Assembly: GCA_965145485.1 (NCBI GenBank)
Contig: CBCTCU010000012.1
Coordinates: 1-60,737, forward strand
Source of the DNA: CABQCM01 sp965145485
GTDB lineage: Bacteria; Bacillota; Clostridia; Oscillospirales; Acutalibacteraceae
Direction: 5' to 3'
Length of the DNA: 60,737 nt
Shown here: piece after piece, positions 43,906 to 52,643 of the stretch
Layout of the letters: each line of letters starts with the position of its first letter
Numbering within the stretch: position 1 is the stretch's first letter
Translations under genes and position numbers: made by a program
The notes under the pieces: model-generated
Told to the model about the DNA's origin: nothing
Database searches by the model: none
The model's input: the letters and a program-made list of their open reading frames with translations, nothing else

Positions 43906-44451
43906 ATGGCAGAGTATACCAGAGAGGAATTGCTGCGCATGCAGCAAAACGCCGTGCGCCGGGTCAATGAAATGAACGAACGGGCCAGACGGTCGCTGGA
44001 GAGAACCCCGCCGTCCATGCGCGGCAGACAGGCCGCGCCCCAGTTTGAGCGTGCCCACGCGCCGAACGAGGAGGCCGGGAGAGCGCAACCGCAGAGCGGA
44101 CAAGGCGGGGGTGATCCGCGCTCGAATGGCCCCGGTGGGCCGAACGCGCCGTGCCCCTCGGATGGAGCGCACCGGCCCGCGCAGGGCCAGCACCGCCCCA
44201 CAGGCGCCGGAGCCCAACCGGCGGCAGGCTGCCATCCAAACCGGCCCTCGACGGGGACGCCGGCGCCTCATCCGGGGGCTTCGTCCGGGCCCTCTCCCTC
44301 CGCTCAACCGTCGGGTATCGCGCGGTTTCTCAATCTTCGCCAAATCTTCAAGGACGCCGACACGCCGCTGCTTTTAGCGGTGCTGCTGTTGCTCTACACC
44401 GAAAACGACGACCCTATGCTGATGATGGCGCTGGTCTATATCATGCTGTAA
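43906..44451 (+). CDS. Uncharacterised protein with disordered middle and hydrophobic C-terminus, third gene of the cluster
   Basis: 181 residues. A helical head (YTREELLRMQQNAVRRVNEM), a long low-complexity Pro/Gly/Ala/Gln stretch (about 40-135), and a conserved-looking tail: IARFLNLRQIFKDADTPLLL followed by AVLLLLYTENDDPMLMMALV. The tail would be one or two short membrane segments. AAAGGAGGTGCGG precedes the ATG. It follows the second gene by 151 bp. Its last 11 bp overlap the convergent HAD gene. Function unknown. Confidence 0.72.
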   Translation: MAEYTREELLRMQQNAVRRVNEMNERARRSLERTPPSMRGRQAAPQFERAHAPNEEAGRAQPQSGQGGGDPRSNGPGGPNAPCPSDGAHRPAQGQHRPTGAGAQPAAGCHPNRPSTGTPAPHPGASSGPSPSAQPSGIARFLNLRQIFKDADTPLLLAVLLLLYTENDDPMLMMALVYIML

Positions 44452-45097
44452 AGATACCGTCTACCATGGCGGGGAGCTCCCGGATTTGGGCCACGGCCGC
44501 CATCGCGCCTTCTTGCAGCAGCACCGGCGCGGTGAAGCACGAGGTTACGCCGATGCAGCGCATCCCGGCGGCCTTGGCGGCGCGAATGCCATTGACGGCG
44601 TCCTCCACGACCAGGCAGCAGGACGGAGGAAGCCCCAATCGCTCGGCGGCCAACAGAAAAATATCCGGAAAGGGCTTTTTGCGCGCAATGTCCTCCCCGC
44701 TGAGGATGACGTCCGCCACATCGCGGGGGATTCCCGCTGCCCGGAGGTTGGCGTCCACCTTGATGCGGTCCGCGCTGCTGGCGATGGCGATGCGATAGCC
44801 CGCCTCGTGCAGCGCCGACAGGGTTTGCGGCACCTCGTCAAAGAGGATCAGCTCCCGGCTGGCGAGGCTGCAATAAATTTCATACATCCGTTCTTTCATG
44901 GCGGGTACATAGTTCACGCCGTGTTTTTCGGCTACGCCGCCGATCAGGCGGTCCTCCCCAGCGCCGATATAGTCCATGAAATCGGCGGCACAGGCAGCTA
45001 CCCCATATTCCCTGAGGCACTCCATGGCCGCCTTTAAGGTTACCGGCCTGGAGTTGACCAGCACCCCGTCCATATCGAAGATCATTCCTCTGTCCAC
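44441..45097 (-). CDS. HAD-family phosphatase, beta-phosphoglucomutase-like
   Basis: 218 residues. HAD motifs: FDMDGVLVNS (nucleophile Asp), IASSADRIKVDANL (motif II Ser), KKPFPDIFLLAAERLG (motif III Lys) and VVEDAVNGIRAA (motif IV acid pair). The helical cap between residues 20 and 85 fits the phosphoglucomutase/phosphatase group. The start is taken as GTG at 45097, seven bases after AAAGGGGG; an ATG at 45085 is possible. It overlaps the preceding plus-strand gene by 11 bp at its 3' end. Confidence 0.9.
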   Translation of the reverse strand: MDRGMIFDMDGVLVNSRPVTLKAAMECLREYGVAACAADFMDYIGAGEDRLIGGVAEKHGVNYVPAMKERMYEIYCSLASRELILFDEVPQTLSALHEAGYRIAIASSADRIKVDANLRAAGIPRDVADVILSGEDIARKKPFPDIFLLAAERLGLPPSCCLVVEDAVNGIRAAKAAGMRCIGVTSCFTAPVLLQEGAMAAVAQIRELPAMVDGIFTA

Positions 45098-45291
45098 AAA
45101 AATCCCCCTTTGTGAGGCAACAATGCCAGTATGACGTTCTGTTGGACGACGCCGGGCAAGGGCATTTGCTTTGCCGGGGGACATCCTCGGTCGCCAAAAG
45201 GGCCGCTTCCCAAAATGAACGCATATCAAGGCGCTGAAGACCTTCCTATTCCACGCTACAGGATAGGAATCCGGCCAAAGCAGCCGGCTGT

Positions 45292-45855
45292 TTACTCCGC
45301 CTTTTCCAGCCCCTGCCTGCCTCGGCGGACCCACTCGTTGATTTTCAGCACAGCCGTCTGGGTTTTGGCGTCGGGGAGCTCGCCGCGCATGACCATATCC
45401 ACCGCCTCGCGCAGTGGGATGCGCTGCACATCGAGAAATTCATCCTCATCCGGATGGCTGTCGCCAAATTCAAGCCCGGTAGCCAGATAAAGGGTGATGA
45501 TCTCGGCGCAGTAGCCGGGGGAGGGATAGAGCTCGCCGAGGCGGTAATACTCGGCCGCGGTCGCCCCCGTTTCCTCGGTCAATTCCCGCTTGCCCGCCTC
45601 GAGGGGGTCCTCGCCTTTCTCGAGCTTTCCGGCCGGAAGCTCGGTCACCACCTTCTTATAGGGGTAACGAAACTGCCGGACAAACAGCAGCTCCTCCTCT
45701 TCGGTCAATGCGGCGATGCACACCCCTCCGTTGTGGTCCACAACCTCCCGCTTGGCCACCCGCCCGTTGGGCAGCAGCGCCTCGTCCAGGCGCAGGCGTA
45801 TAATTTTCCCGTCGTAGACGAGCTCCTCCTGCAGGGTTGTTTCGGTCAAATCCAT
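45292..45855 (-). CDS. nudF: Nudix hydrolase, ADP-ribose pyrophosphatase type
   Basis: 187 residues. The Nudix box GKLEKGEDPLEAGKRELTEE followed by TGA is intact. The upstream FVRQFRYPYKKVVTELPAG is typical of ADP-ribose pyrophosphatases, which cleave ADP-ribose to AMP and ribose 5-phosphate. GGAGGATTCTATCA precedes the ATG. It is divergent from the M14 peptidase gene, with 89 bp between starts. Confidence 0.9.
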   Translation of the reverse strand: MDLTETTLQEELVYDGKIIRLRLDEALLPNGRVAKREVVDHNGGVCIAALTEEEELLFVRQFRYPYKKVVTELPAGKLEKGEDPLEAGKRELTEETGATAAEYYRLGELYPSPGYCAEIITLYLATGLEFGDSHPDEDEFLDVQRIPLREAVDMVMRGELPDAKTQTAVLKINEWVRRGRQGLEKAE

Positions 45856-45944
45856 TGATAGAATCCTCCTCCACTGAAGTACGGTTTTCTCCGCGCCATG
45901 GCGCGGTGCGATAGAATGCGATCAGAAAGGCATGGTATGAATTT

Positions 45945-46853
45945 ATGGAACAGCAGCTCATCACCACCCGCGACTATGATTTTGCCGCGATGCAGACCGC
46001 CGTCTTTGCTCTGCGCACCACCTACCCCTCCCTTCGGCTGACGACCATAGGCCAAAGCGTGCTGGGCAGGGAGATCTACTGCCTGTCTCTGGGCAACGAG
46101 GACCGCCCGGCTGTTTTGTATGCCGGGGCGTTTCACGGTACCGAGCACATTACCTCGGCGCTGCTGCTGCGTTTTGTCGAAAAGGTCTGCCGCGCGCAGG
46201 AAAACCGTGCGCCGCTGTCGCAGATGAACGTCCGCCTCATTTTAAAGGAGCATCATCTGCTCGTCGTCCCACGGGTCAATCCCGACGGCTGCGAAATCGC
46301 CATGCACGGGGCCGAGGGGGCGCTGCAGCTGGGCGACCGGCTTTGCCGGCTGTGCGGAAAGGATTTCTCCCAATGGAACGCCAACGCCCATGGGGTGGAT
46401 ATCAATCATAATTTCAACGCGGGGTGGGAGCGCCTGCAGCACATGGAGCGCGCGGCCGGTATTTTCGGCCCCGGGCCCCGCCAATACGGAGGCCCGGCCC
46501 CCGAGAGCGAGCCGGAAACCAAAGCGCTGGTCAACCTCTGCCGGGAGCGCTGCGTGAGCCATGTGCTTGCCTTTCATTCGCAGGGGGAGGAAATCTATTG
46601 GCGGTATGGCTCGCACACCCCCCGGCGCAGCAAAAAAATGGCCGAGATTTTCGCCGCCTCAAGCGGGTATGCGCTCGAAGCCCCCATCGGCCTGGCTTCC
46701 CATGGGGGCTTTAAGGATTGGTTTATTCAGGAGATGGGCCGCCCCGGCTTTACCTTTGAGGTGGGAAAAGGGCGCAACCCCCTGCCCTGTGAGCAGCTCG
46801 ATTCCATTTATGAAAGACTGGAGGAAAGCCTGCTGTTGGCCGCCGTGATGTGA
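45945..46853 (+). CDS. M14 family zinc carboxypeptidase
   Basis: 302 residues, cytoplasmic in appearance (no signal peptide). Zinc site HGTE (AGAFHGTEHITSALL) and distal His in AFHSQGEEIYW; catalytic Glu in GFTFEVGKG. RVNPDGCEIA and NANAHGVDINHNFNAGW complete the M14 pattern, as in gamma-D-glutamyl-diaminopimelate peptidases that trim peptidoglycan peptides. It is a recycling or sporulation enzyme by analogy. The ATG lies after GAAAGGCATGG. Confidence 0.92.
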   Translation: MEQQLITTRDYDFAAMQTAVFALRTTYPSLRLTTIGQSVLGREIYCLSLGNEDRPAVLYAGAFHGTEHITSALLLRFVEKVCRAQENRAPLSQMNVRLILKEHHLLVVPRVNPDGCEIAMHGAEGALQLGDRLCRLCGKDFSQWNANAHGVDINHNFNAGWERLQHMERAAGIFGPGPRQYGGPAPESEPETKALVNLCRERCVSHVLAFHSQGEEIYWRYGSHTPRRSKKMAEIFAASSGYALEAPIGLASHGGFKDWFIQEMGRPGFTFEVGKGRNPLPCEQLDSIYERLEESLLLAAVM

Positions 46854-46979
46854 GCCGGTTTGCCTCATTCCTGCTTTGGGCCGCCTTTACCGATGCCGTG
46901 CATCGAAAGCAGGGGCGGAATCTCATCGCAAAATTATCCTTGATCTCCGTGCGATTCAAGCGGCGATGCGCAAAATCCC

Positions 46980-47468
46980 TTAGTAAAGCACGTACCACTG
47001 CCCGCCGACCAGGCCGCAGGGGATGGCACGGTCCTGCGCCTGCGACTCGTCGCCGTTGACGACCAGGGTGCAATAGGCCTCGACGTATTTCTCCAGCGTG
47101 ATCTCGATCCCTTTGTCGGCGTAGGCCTGCTGTGCGGAGGTGCACCGCTCGTTCATCTCGTCGGTATCCTGATCGATATAATATACCTCCACCGTTGTGG
47201 GATCCATCGTCGATTGCTCGAAATTCTTCTCAAACTCTCTTTTGCCGCCCGACTGCTCGACGATGTAATCGCGGATTTGCGGTGGATAGCAGGCAAGCAG
47301 CGCGTCGGCGTCGTCCGATTGCTGGGTGCGGTAGAAGGCCTCGACCGCCGCGGTGGGGGAGGCAAATCCCTCTTTCCCGCCGTTGGGGCCCTCGTCGCAG
47401 CCGGCAAGCAGGCCCAGCGCGAGGCTCAGGCAAAGGATTCCTATCAACATGGGCAGAGTGCGCTTCAT
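46980..47468 (-). CDS. Small lipoprotein with NTF2-like appearance
   Basis: 162 residues. A signal peptide ends in the lipobox LLAGC (Cys about 24). The mature part starts with SPTAAVEAFYRTQQSDDADA and ends with VGGQWYVLY, the layout of small NTF2-like/DUF4878 lipoproteins in Clostridia. No function can be named. It resembles the lipoprotein at 57.13 kb in layout (same size class, C-terminal 'GQWY') but not closely in sequence. The ATG at 47468 follows AAAAGGACGGTTATTGT. Confidence 0.8.
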   Translation of the reverse strand: MKRTLPMLIGILCLSLALGLLAGCDEGPNGGKEGFASPTAAVEAFYRTQQSDDADALLACYPPQIRDYIVEQSGGKREFEKNFEQSTMDPTTVEVYYIDQDTDEMNERCTSAQQAYADKGIEITLEKYVEAYCTLVVNGDESQAQDRAIPCGLVGGQWYVLY

Positions 47469-47589
47469 ACAATAACCGTCCTTTTAATAAAAATTTCGAG
47501 CGTTTCCTCACGACGGCCGACCATGGCGACACCGCCTTGCCAGCCGGCCGAATGCGCGCTGTGCCGCTGTTGAGCGCGTCTTTCAGCGC

Positions 47590-47985
47590 GAAAACCATGA
47601 TGTATCATACCACAGCTCGTCAAAAAAGAAAAGCCCAATCCGGCGAAAAGAGAGAATGCTTGTCAATTGCACTGATTAAATGAGTAAAATTACCTGCTAT
47701 ATTCACTCAATTGATGAAATATAGTATAATTGAACAAACGGATGTTATGCACAAATTATCTGTAAAACCGTTTTTTACTTTTTTTATCGTCTCCATCGCT
47801 TTTTCAAACAAACAACTTGTCTGTCTGTTTGATATAACAGCATTTTTGTTTTTTAAAACAATCGGTTTAACCGGTTTTACTGTTGCTGGTTTTAGCAAGA
47901 AGTTTTAAGCAATGCAAATGAATTGCATCCAACTCATTACTCATGTAATACGATTAAATGGAATTCATGCAAAAGGAAGTGACCA
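47590..47985. other. AT-rich island with several small hairpins
   Basis: About 400 bp of strongly AT-rich sequence in a GC-rich region. It contains a promoter (47702-47730) and then a leader of about 250 nt with short stems: GTAAAA/TTTTAC, CAAACA/TGTTTG, ATGCAA/TTGCAT and a CGGTTTAACCG palindrome. Short frames of 63-65 codons cross it on both strands but have no ribosome sites and no recognisable product. Confidence 0.6.
47702..47730 (+). promoter_or_regulatory. Promoter of the RHH-like-comF unit
   Basis: TTCACT, 17 bp, TATAAT, in the AT-rich island about 260 bp upstream of the gene at 47990. Confidence 0.6.
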
Positions 47986-47989
47986 TACC

Positions 47990-48166
47990 GTGCGAAAATT
48001 TAAAATACCCAGCGTACCGCCTACTACCAGCAAAACCATCCGCTTTCCCAACGACGTCATTGCCGGGGTGGAAGCCGCCATCCAGGGGCGGGACTGCACC
48101 TTTACCGCCTTTGTCATCGAAGCGGTTCGCGTCGCCCTCGACAGCCTGAGGGAAGAGGAAGAGTGA
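47990..48166 (+). CDS. Small ribbon-helix-helix-like protein upstream of comF
   Basis: 58 residues starting at a GTG. The pattern SKTIRFPNDVIAGVEAAI (beta strand then helix) and CTFTAFVIEAVRVALDSL (second helix) is that of a ribbon-helix-helix DNA-binding protein. The stop overlaps the comF GTG start by three bases (GTGA), so both are translated together. A longer start (ATG 47912) would include AT-rich leader and is less likely. The pairing with comF is seen in relatives I know only as hypothetical proteins. Confidence 0.72.
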   Translation: MRKFKIPSVPPTTSKTIRFPNDVIAGVEAAIQGRDCTFTAFVIEAVRVALDSLREEEE

Positions 48167-48933
48167 AAGCGGGGCTGAAGCGGGCGGCGTCCCATTTGGA
48201 GCGCCTGTTCTATCCTCCGCGCTGTGCCTGCTGCAACCGTGTGGTCGGCCACCGTCAACTGTTGTGTGAGGATTGCGGCAACGCTTTGCCGCGTATCGTG
48301 GGGCCGGTGTGCCCGGTCTGTGGTAGGGAAGAGGAATTTTGCGGCGTCAGGCACGCCATGGAGTGCGTCCGGTGCGTCGCGCCCTTTTATTATATGGAGC
48401 CGGTGCGACAGGGCATCCATGGGCTGAAATTTGAAGGGCACAGAAAATCCGCCGCTTATTTCAGTATGGAGATGGCCGAAACCGTGCGGCAGCGGCTGGA
48501 CGGGGTTTGTTTCGATCTGGTCGTTCCGGTGCCGCTTTCGCAGGCTCGGCTGGCTGAGCGCGGCTTCAACCAGTCTGCTCTGCTTGCCGGCGGGGTCGCA
48601 CAGCAACTGGGGCTTTGTTTCGACGGCGAGGCGTTGTATAAGCTTTTTGACAACAAGCCCCAGCACAGCCTGACACGGGAGGAGCGCCGGGGCAATGTGC
48701 TCGGCGTCTACGAGGCGGTTGACGAGCGGATACGGGACAAAACGATATTGCTTGTCGACGATATCGCCACCACTGGCTCGACCCTCAACGAATGCGCCAA
48801 GATGCTTCGCCTGCGCGGTTGCCGGGAGGTGTATTCCCTCACTGCCTGCATCGCGCTGCGCGATCGGGATGTCGAAACGTTGCGGCGGCAAGGCCGATTT
48901 TCCTCTTGTATTTCGGCCATGGACACGGTATAA
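48163..48933 (+). CDS. comF: ComF family phosphoribosyltransferase-like protein
   Basis: 256 residues. An N-terminal zinc-binding part has repeated Cys pairs (PPRCACCNRV, CEDCG, CPVCG), followed by the domain with VPVPLSQARLAERGFNQSALLA and the PRPP-site motif ILLVDDIATTGSTL. ComF proteins are needed for DNA uptake in competent bacteria but occur widely in others. Start at GTG 48163. Confidence 0.93.
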   Translation: MKAGLKRAASHLERLFYPPRCACCNRVVGHRQLLCEDCGNALPRIVGPVCPVCGREEEFCGVRHAMECVRCVAPFYYMEPVRQGIHGLKFEGHRKSAAYFSMEMAETVRQRLDGVCFDLVVPVPLSQARLAERGFNQSALLAGGVAQQLGLCFDGEALYKLFDNKPQHSLTREERRGNVLGVYEAVDERIRDKTILLVDDIATTGSTLNECAKMLRLRGCREVYSLTACIALRDRDVETLRRQGRFSSCISAMDTV

Positions 48934-49766
48934 TAATCATAAACCCTGTATACCGCTACGACGCTTTGGGGCTCGCCAGGGCCTGCGGATGTGCGTCATG
49001 ATGCCATTGACGCTGTATGCTCATGGTATCATAGCCGGAAAAAGCATGGGAAACTGTGATTTTTGACACGGACCTTGGGGCCGTGCACCAGCATATGCTT
49101 GCACGGGTTGTTCGTGCCATCCTTTTTCGAACCCATTATGATGAAAGCATGGAACCGGATGATACGCAAGGGGTTGCCTCGCGTATGGCGTTGGAGGATA
49201 TCATCGCCGCAGACGGCTACGATTTCTGAGATTTTCAGCGCCGGCCGTGTACATGGAGCACCATTTATACTGCATGTTCTATGGCGTTCTGGCTGCGGGC
49301 GGGAAGGATACTTATTCTATTTCACGCCGGTGGCCCCTGTGATTTAGGATACCCCGCCTGCTTTGCGTTAACCGCCGCACCCGGTGGTGGGGTTATAAAA
49401 ATCACGACAAACGCAGTCGTAAAAAGAGCGCCGCCGGGCGGAATATGGCCGCGCAGCGGTTTGTGTTTTGTTGTTGGAGCACTTGTTTGCTAGCATGACC
49501 GGGGAGGCCATGGGTGTCTTTTATACCGGTAGTCGGTCATGATACAGACGCGGGCGTGGCCCAAGCTCCCGGCTTGGGCCATGCTGGATTGCGACCTTTG
49601 GGACGGGCAAGCCGCGTGCGCGGCGTTACACTTTGTTTGGCCTTTTCGTAGATGGGCCGACGGTTTCGTGGGGGGCGTCGCTCCCTTGGAATGGAAACGT
49701 GGACAAGCAGAGTGGCCTATAAAAATGATAGAAAGCGGCGGTTCGCCGGCTGGGGAGGGAAGCACG
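48934..49766. other. Long gene-free spacer upstream of the MreB paralogue
   Basis: 833 bp. No gene with a ribosome site, no tRNA, and no repeat array recognised. Frames that extend the MreB reading upstream to 49539 are only the GC-rich spacer. Confidence 0.5.
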
Positions 49767-50789
49767 TTGTATAACCATATCGGCATCGACCTTGGGTCGG
49801 ATATGACCCGCATTTTTGCCGGGCGGGGCATCGTGCTCAGCGAGCCATCGGTCGTCGCGGTCGACACCGCCACCGGCGAGGCGGTCGAATATGGCCGGGC
49901 GGCGGCCCAGATGATTGGGCGCACCTCGCCGCGGGTTTCCCCGGTTTACGCCATCGAGCGCGGGGGCATCGCCGATTACGATGTGGCCGAAATGATGCTC
50001 ACCGAATACCTCAAGAGGGTGTGCGGCCGGCGGATGGTCAAGCCCCGCGTGATGGTGACCACCCCGAGCGGTATCTCGACGTTGCAGCAGCGCTCTCTGG
50101 TCAAGGCGTTGCAAAGCGCGGGGGCGCGCAGTGTCTGTATCGTGCCGGGGCCCTTGGCGGTGGCCATCGGGCTGTCGGTCGACTTTTCCTCCCCGCACGG
50201 CACGACCATTGTGGATATCGGCAAGGGCACGACCGATGTGGCGGTGCTGTCCATGGGCGGCGTCGCCGTGTGCGAATCGGCCCGCATCGCGGGGGTGGAT
50301 TTTGACGAAGCGATCATCAAATACGCCCGCCGGGAGCATAATATCCTCATTGGCGCGTTGACCGCCGAAAGAATTAAAATAGAGGTTGGGGCGATTTGCC
50401 CCCAGCCGTTGGACGTGGCTATTTTCGCCAAGGGGCTCAATCAGTTCACCGGCCTGCCGCAGGCCTTTGAAATTTCCTCCGAGGACGTGGCGGCCGCCGT
50501 TGCCGAGCCGGCCGAAAACCTGGTGAAGACCATTCAAAACGTGCTCGAGCAAACCCCGCCCGAGCTGGCCGCCGATATCGCGCGCGAGGGGATCATCCTC
50601 ACCGGGGGAGGGGCCTTGCTGCGCGGGATGAGCGAATATTTGTCCCAGCGGCTTTCCACCCAGGTGACGCTGGCTGACGACCCGACCGGCAACGCCGTGC
50701 GCGGGACGGGTAAAATTCTGTCGGACGTCCGTATTCTTCATAACGGGAATTATCGCTTCCGCACCCTCCGAGACCTGGCGGTCGACTGA
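49767..50789 (+). CDS. MreB/Mbl-family rod-shape actin homologue
   Basis: 340 residues, normal MreB length. Actin-fold motifs: phosphate 1 IGIDLGSDMTRIF, connect 1 VMVTTPSGISTLQQRS, phosphate 2 VDIGKGTTDVAVLSMGG and adenosine ILTGGGALLRGM. It should form filaments that direct lateral wall synthesis. It is separate from mreC/mreD and so is more likely an Mbl or MreBH-type paralogue. The start is taken as TTG at 49767, eight bases after GGGAGG; no other start has a site. Confidence 0.93.
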   Translation: MYNHIGIDLGSDMTRIFAGRGIVLSEPSVVAVDTATGEAVEYGRAAAQMIGRTSPRVSPVYAIERGGIADYDVAEMMLTEYLKRVCGRRMVKPRVMVTTPSGISTLQQRSLVKALQSAGARSVCIVPGPLAVAIGLSVDFSSPHGTTIVDIGKGTTDVAVLSMGGVAVCESARIAGVDFDEAIIKYARREHNILIGALTAERIKIEVGAICPQPLDVAIFAKGLNQFTGLPQAFEISSEDVAAAVAEPAENLVKTIQNVLEQTPPELAADIAREGIILTGGGALLRGMSEYLSQRLSTQVTLADDPTGNAVRGTGKILSDVRILHNGNYRFRTLRDLAVD

Positions 50790-50913
50790 CCGGTTGGCAT
50801 GGCCGATGGCGGCCGCGCCGGTAAGTAGGGCGCGTAAAACGGTTTCTCCTTGTGGCGGCTCACGGCGGCGCGGGAGAATCTGGGGCAAAACGGGGCCGGA
50901 CGGCCCGTCGCCC

Positions 50914-51150
50914 CTGTATGCGGCGAAAAGCATTGCCGGGTGCCCCGTCACCACTGTATGCGGCTGGAAATCATCACCGGATGGCCTGCCACCGCTGTAC
51001 GCAGCGAAAAGCACCTCCCGATGGTCCACCGCCGCTGCATGCAGCCGAAAGCATTGTCCGACGGCCCACTGCCGCTGCATGCAGCCAAAAAGCATTGCCC
51101 GACGGCCCACTGCCGTACGCGGCAAAAAGCATTGTCCGACGGCGTGTGGA
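50914..51150. repeat. 40-bp tandem repeat array with palindromic core
   Basis: Copies align at CTGTATG/CTGTACG/CTGCATG starting at 50914, 50954, 50995, 51035 and 51075, then a shortened copy near 51113 and a degenerate one after it; the period is 40-41 bp. Each has an inverted-repeat core (GCTGCATGCAGC in the best copies), then AAAAGCATT and CCGACGGCCCAC. There are no unique spacers, so this is not a CRISPR array. The rest of the 601-bp spacer (50790-51390) holds the hairpin at 51325-51354 and no gene. Confidence 0.85.
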
Positions 51151-51324
51151 AATACGGCAAAACGGCTTGCCGGGGCGCTTTTCCCTTGGGCGGCCGATGC
51201 AATGGGTGCTTTCCGCCCAAAAGCTCTGGGGGCGTTTCACCGGGGTGGGATTGGCATTTTCAGCCCTATGCCTCGCCAAATCGCTGGAAATGCGCCGCTT
51301 TGAACGAATTTGGGAAAAGACAGC

Positions 51325-51354
51325 CAGGCCGGGGCCGGAATAAGCCCCGGCCTG
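51325..51354 (+). other. GC-rich hairpin before the BaiN-like gene
   Basis: Perfect 11-bp arms (CAGGCCGGGGC and complement) with an 8-nt loop, 36 bp before the start codon, no T run. It may end upstream transcription weakly or fold the leader. Confidence 0.5.
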
Positions 51355-51390
51355 CGTGATATCCGGCGCTGTCGTGCCAAAGGAGGAAAC

Positions 51391-52626
51391 ATGCGTAAAA
51401 ATCTCGTTGTCATCGGCGGCGGCGCCTCCGGTCTGATGGCTGCCGTCTGCGCCAAAGAGCGCAACCCCCGTCTGCCGGTTTTCCTGCTCGAGAGCCGGGA
51501 GAGGGTAGGAAAAAAGCTGCTCGCCACCGGCAACGGCCGGTGCAACCTGACCAATGTCAGCGGCTTGCAGGGGCGTTACCACGGGGATGTGGACTTTGCC
51601 GGTCGTGTGCTGCGCCGTTTTGGCGTGAAAGAGACGCTGGACTTTTTTGAGCGGCTGGGCGTGTGTACGGTTGCACTGGAGGAGGGGAAGGTTTACCCCC
51701 GTTCGTTGCAGGCATCGGCTGTGCTGGACCAGCTTCGCTTTCGCGCGCGGGAGCTGGGGGTGCAGGCCGTTTGCGGCTGCCGGGTCGTCGGCCTGCAGAG
51801 AACTGGCGGAGGCTTTGCTGTATACTGCGAGGGGCAGCAAGCCCCGATCCCGGCCGGGGCTGTCGTTGTATGCGCGGGCGGCAAGGCGTCCGCCTCCCTT
51901 TCGTCGGATGGGGACGGGTACCCTCTGTTGACCGGCCTGGGGCATACGGTGACCCGCCTTTTTCCTGCCATTGTGCAGCTGCGTACCGACACTGCTCCAA
52001 TACGCCCCCTCAAGGGCATCAAAACGGTGGCGCGGGTGACTGCCTGTGCCGGCCGCCGCAGCCGGGTGGAGACTGGGGAGGTCCTGTTTACCGAATACGG
52101 CCTGTCCGGCCCACCGGTGCTTCAGGTTTCCCGGCTGTTGTCCGTCGCGGGGGGCGGGCGCATCATGCTGGATTTGATCCCCGATTTTGACGAGGCGACC
52201 CTGCTGCGGGAACTGGCGAGGCGACAGGACAATCTGGCGGGGCGCACGCTGGATGAGTATCTCATCGGCCTGCTTCATAAGCGTTTGGGGGAGACGGTGC
52301 TCAAAGTGGCGGGAATCCAGCCCTTCACCCGCATGGTGTCGAGCATCCGCGAGGAGGAGCGGCGCAGGCTGTGCCGTGCCATTCGCGCTTTTGAGCTGGA
52401 ATGCAGGGGAGCGCACTCCTGGCAGTCGGCGCAGGTCACGGCAGGCGGAATCCGGGCGGAGGAATTCAGCGATGCTACCCTGGAGTCGAGGAGGGTTCCC
52501 GGCCTGTTTGCGGCGGGTGAGGTGCTCGACGTCGACGGCGACTGCGGCGGGTTTAACCTGCAATGGGCATGGTCGAGCGGATGGCTGGCCGGCCGGTCGG
52601 CGGCGGATTATTTGACGGCAACATGA
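51391..52626 (+). CDS. HI0933/BaiN-family flavoprotein
   Basis: 411 residues. FAD site VIGGGASGLMAAVCA, the family motif GNGRCNLTN, CAGGKAS and C-terminal AGEVLDVDGDCGGFNLQWAW identify the HI0933 family, which includes BaiN of bile-acid 7-alpha-dehydroxylation and many paralogues of unknown reaction. No other bai gene is present, so bile-acid activity should not be assumed. AAAGGAGGAAAC precedes the ATG. Confidence 0.92.
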   Translation: MRKNLVVIGGGASGLMAAVCAKERNPRLPVFLLESRERVGKKLLATGNGRCNLTNVSGLQGRYHGDVDFAGRVLRRFGVKETLDFFERLGVCTVALEEGKVYPRSLQASAVLDQLRFRARELGVQAVCGCRVVGLQRTGGGFAVYCEGQQAPIPAGAVVVCAGGKASASLSSDGDGYPLLTGLGHTVTRLFPAIVQLRTDTAPIRPLKGIKTVARVTACAGRRSRVETGEVLFTEYGLSGPPVLQVSRLLSVAGGGRIMLDLIPDFDEATLLRELARRQDNLAGRTLDEYLIGLLHKRLGETVLKVAGIQPFTRMVSSIREEERRRLCRAIRAFELECRGAHSWQSAQVTAGGIRAEEFSDATLESRRVPGLFAAGEVLDVDGDCGGFNLQWAWSSGWLAGRSAADYLTAT

Positions 52627-52643
52627 TTTCAGGAGGGGGCAGG

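Noticed and set aside
47711..47908. 65-codon plus-strand frame (and 63-codon minus-strand frame) in the AT-rich island
   Set aside because: No ribosome site; hydrophobic and aromatic by AT composition; overlapping frames on both strands.
49539..49766. N-terminal extension of the MreB gene
   Set aside because: Sequence is spacer without a family match; the TTG at 49767 has a proper ribosome site and gives the normal MreB start.
50914..51150. CRISPR array
   Set aside because: Repeats are contiguous at 40 bp with no unique spacers and no cas genes nearby.
51391..52626. Bile-acid 7-alpha-dehydroxylation role for the BaiN-like flavoprotein
   Set aside because: No other bai genes are in the window and the family is mostly not involved in bile acids.
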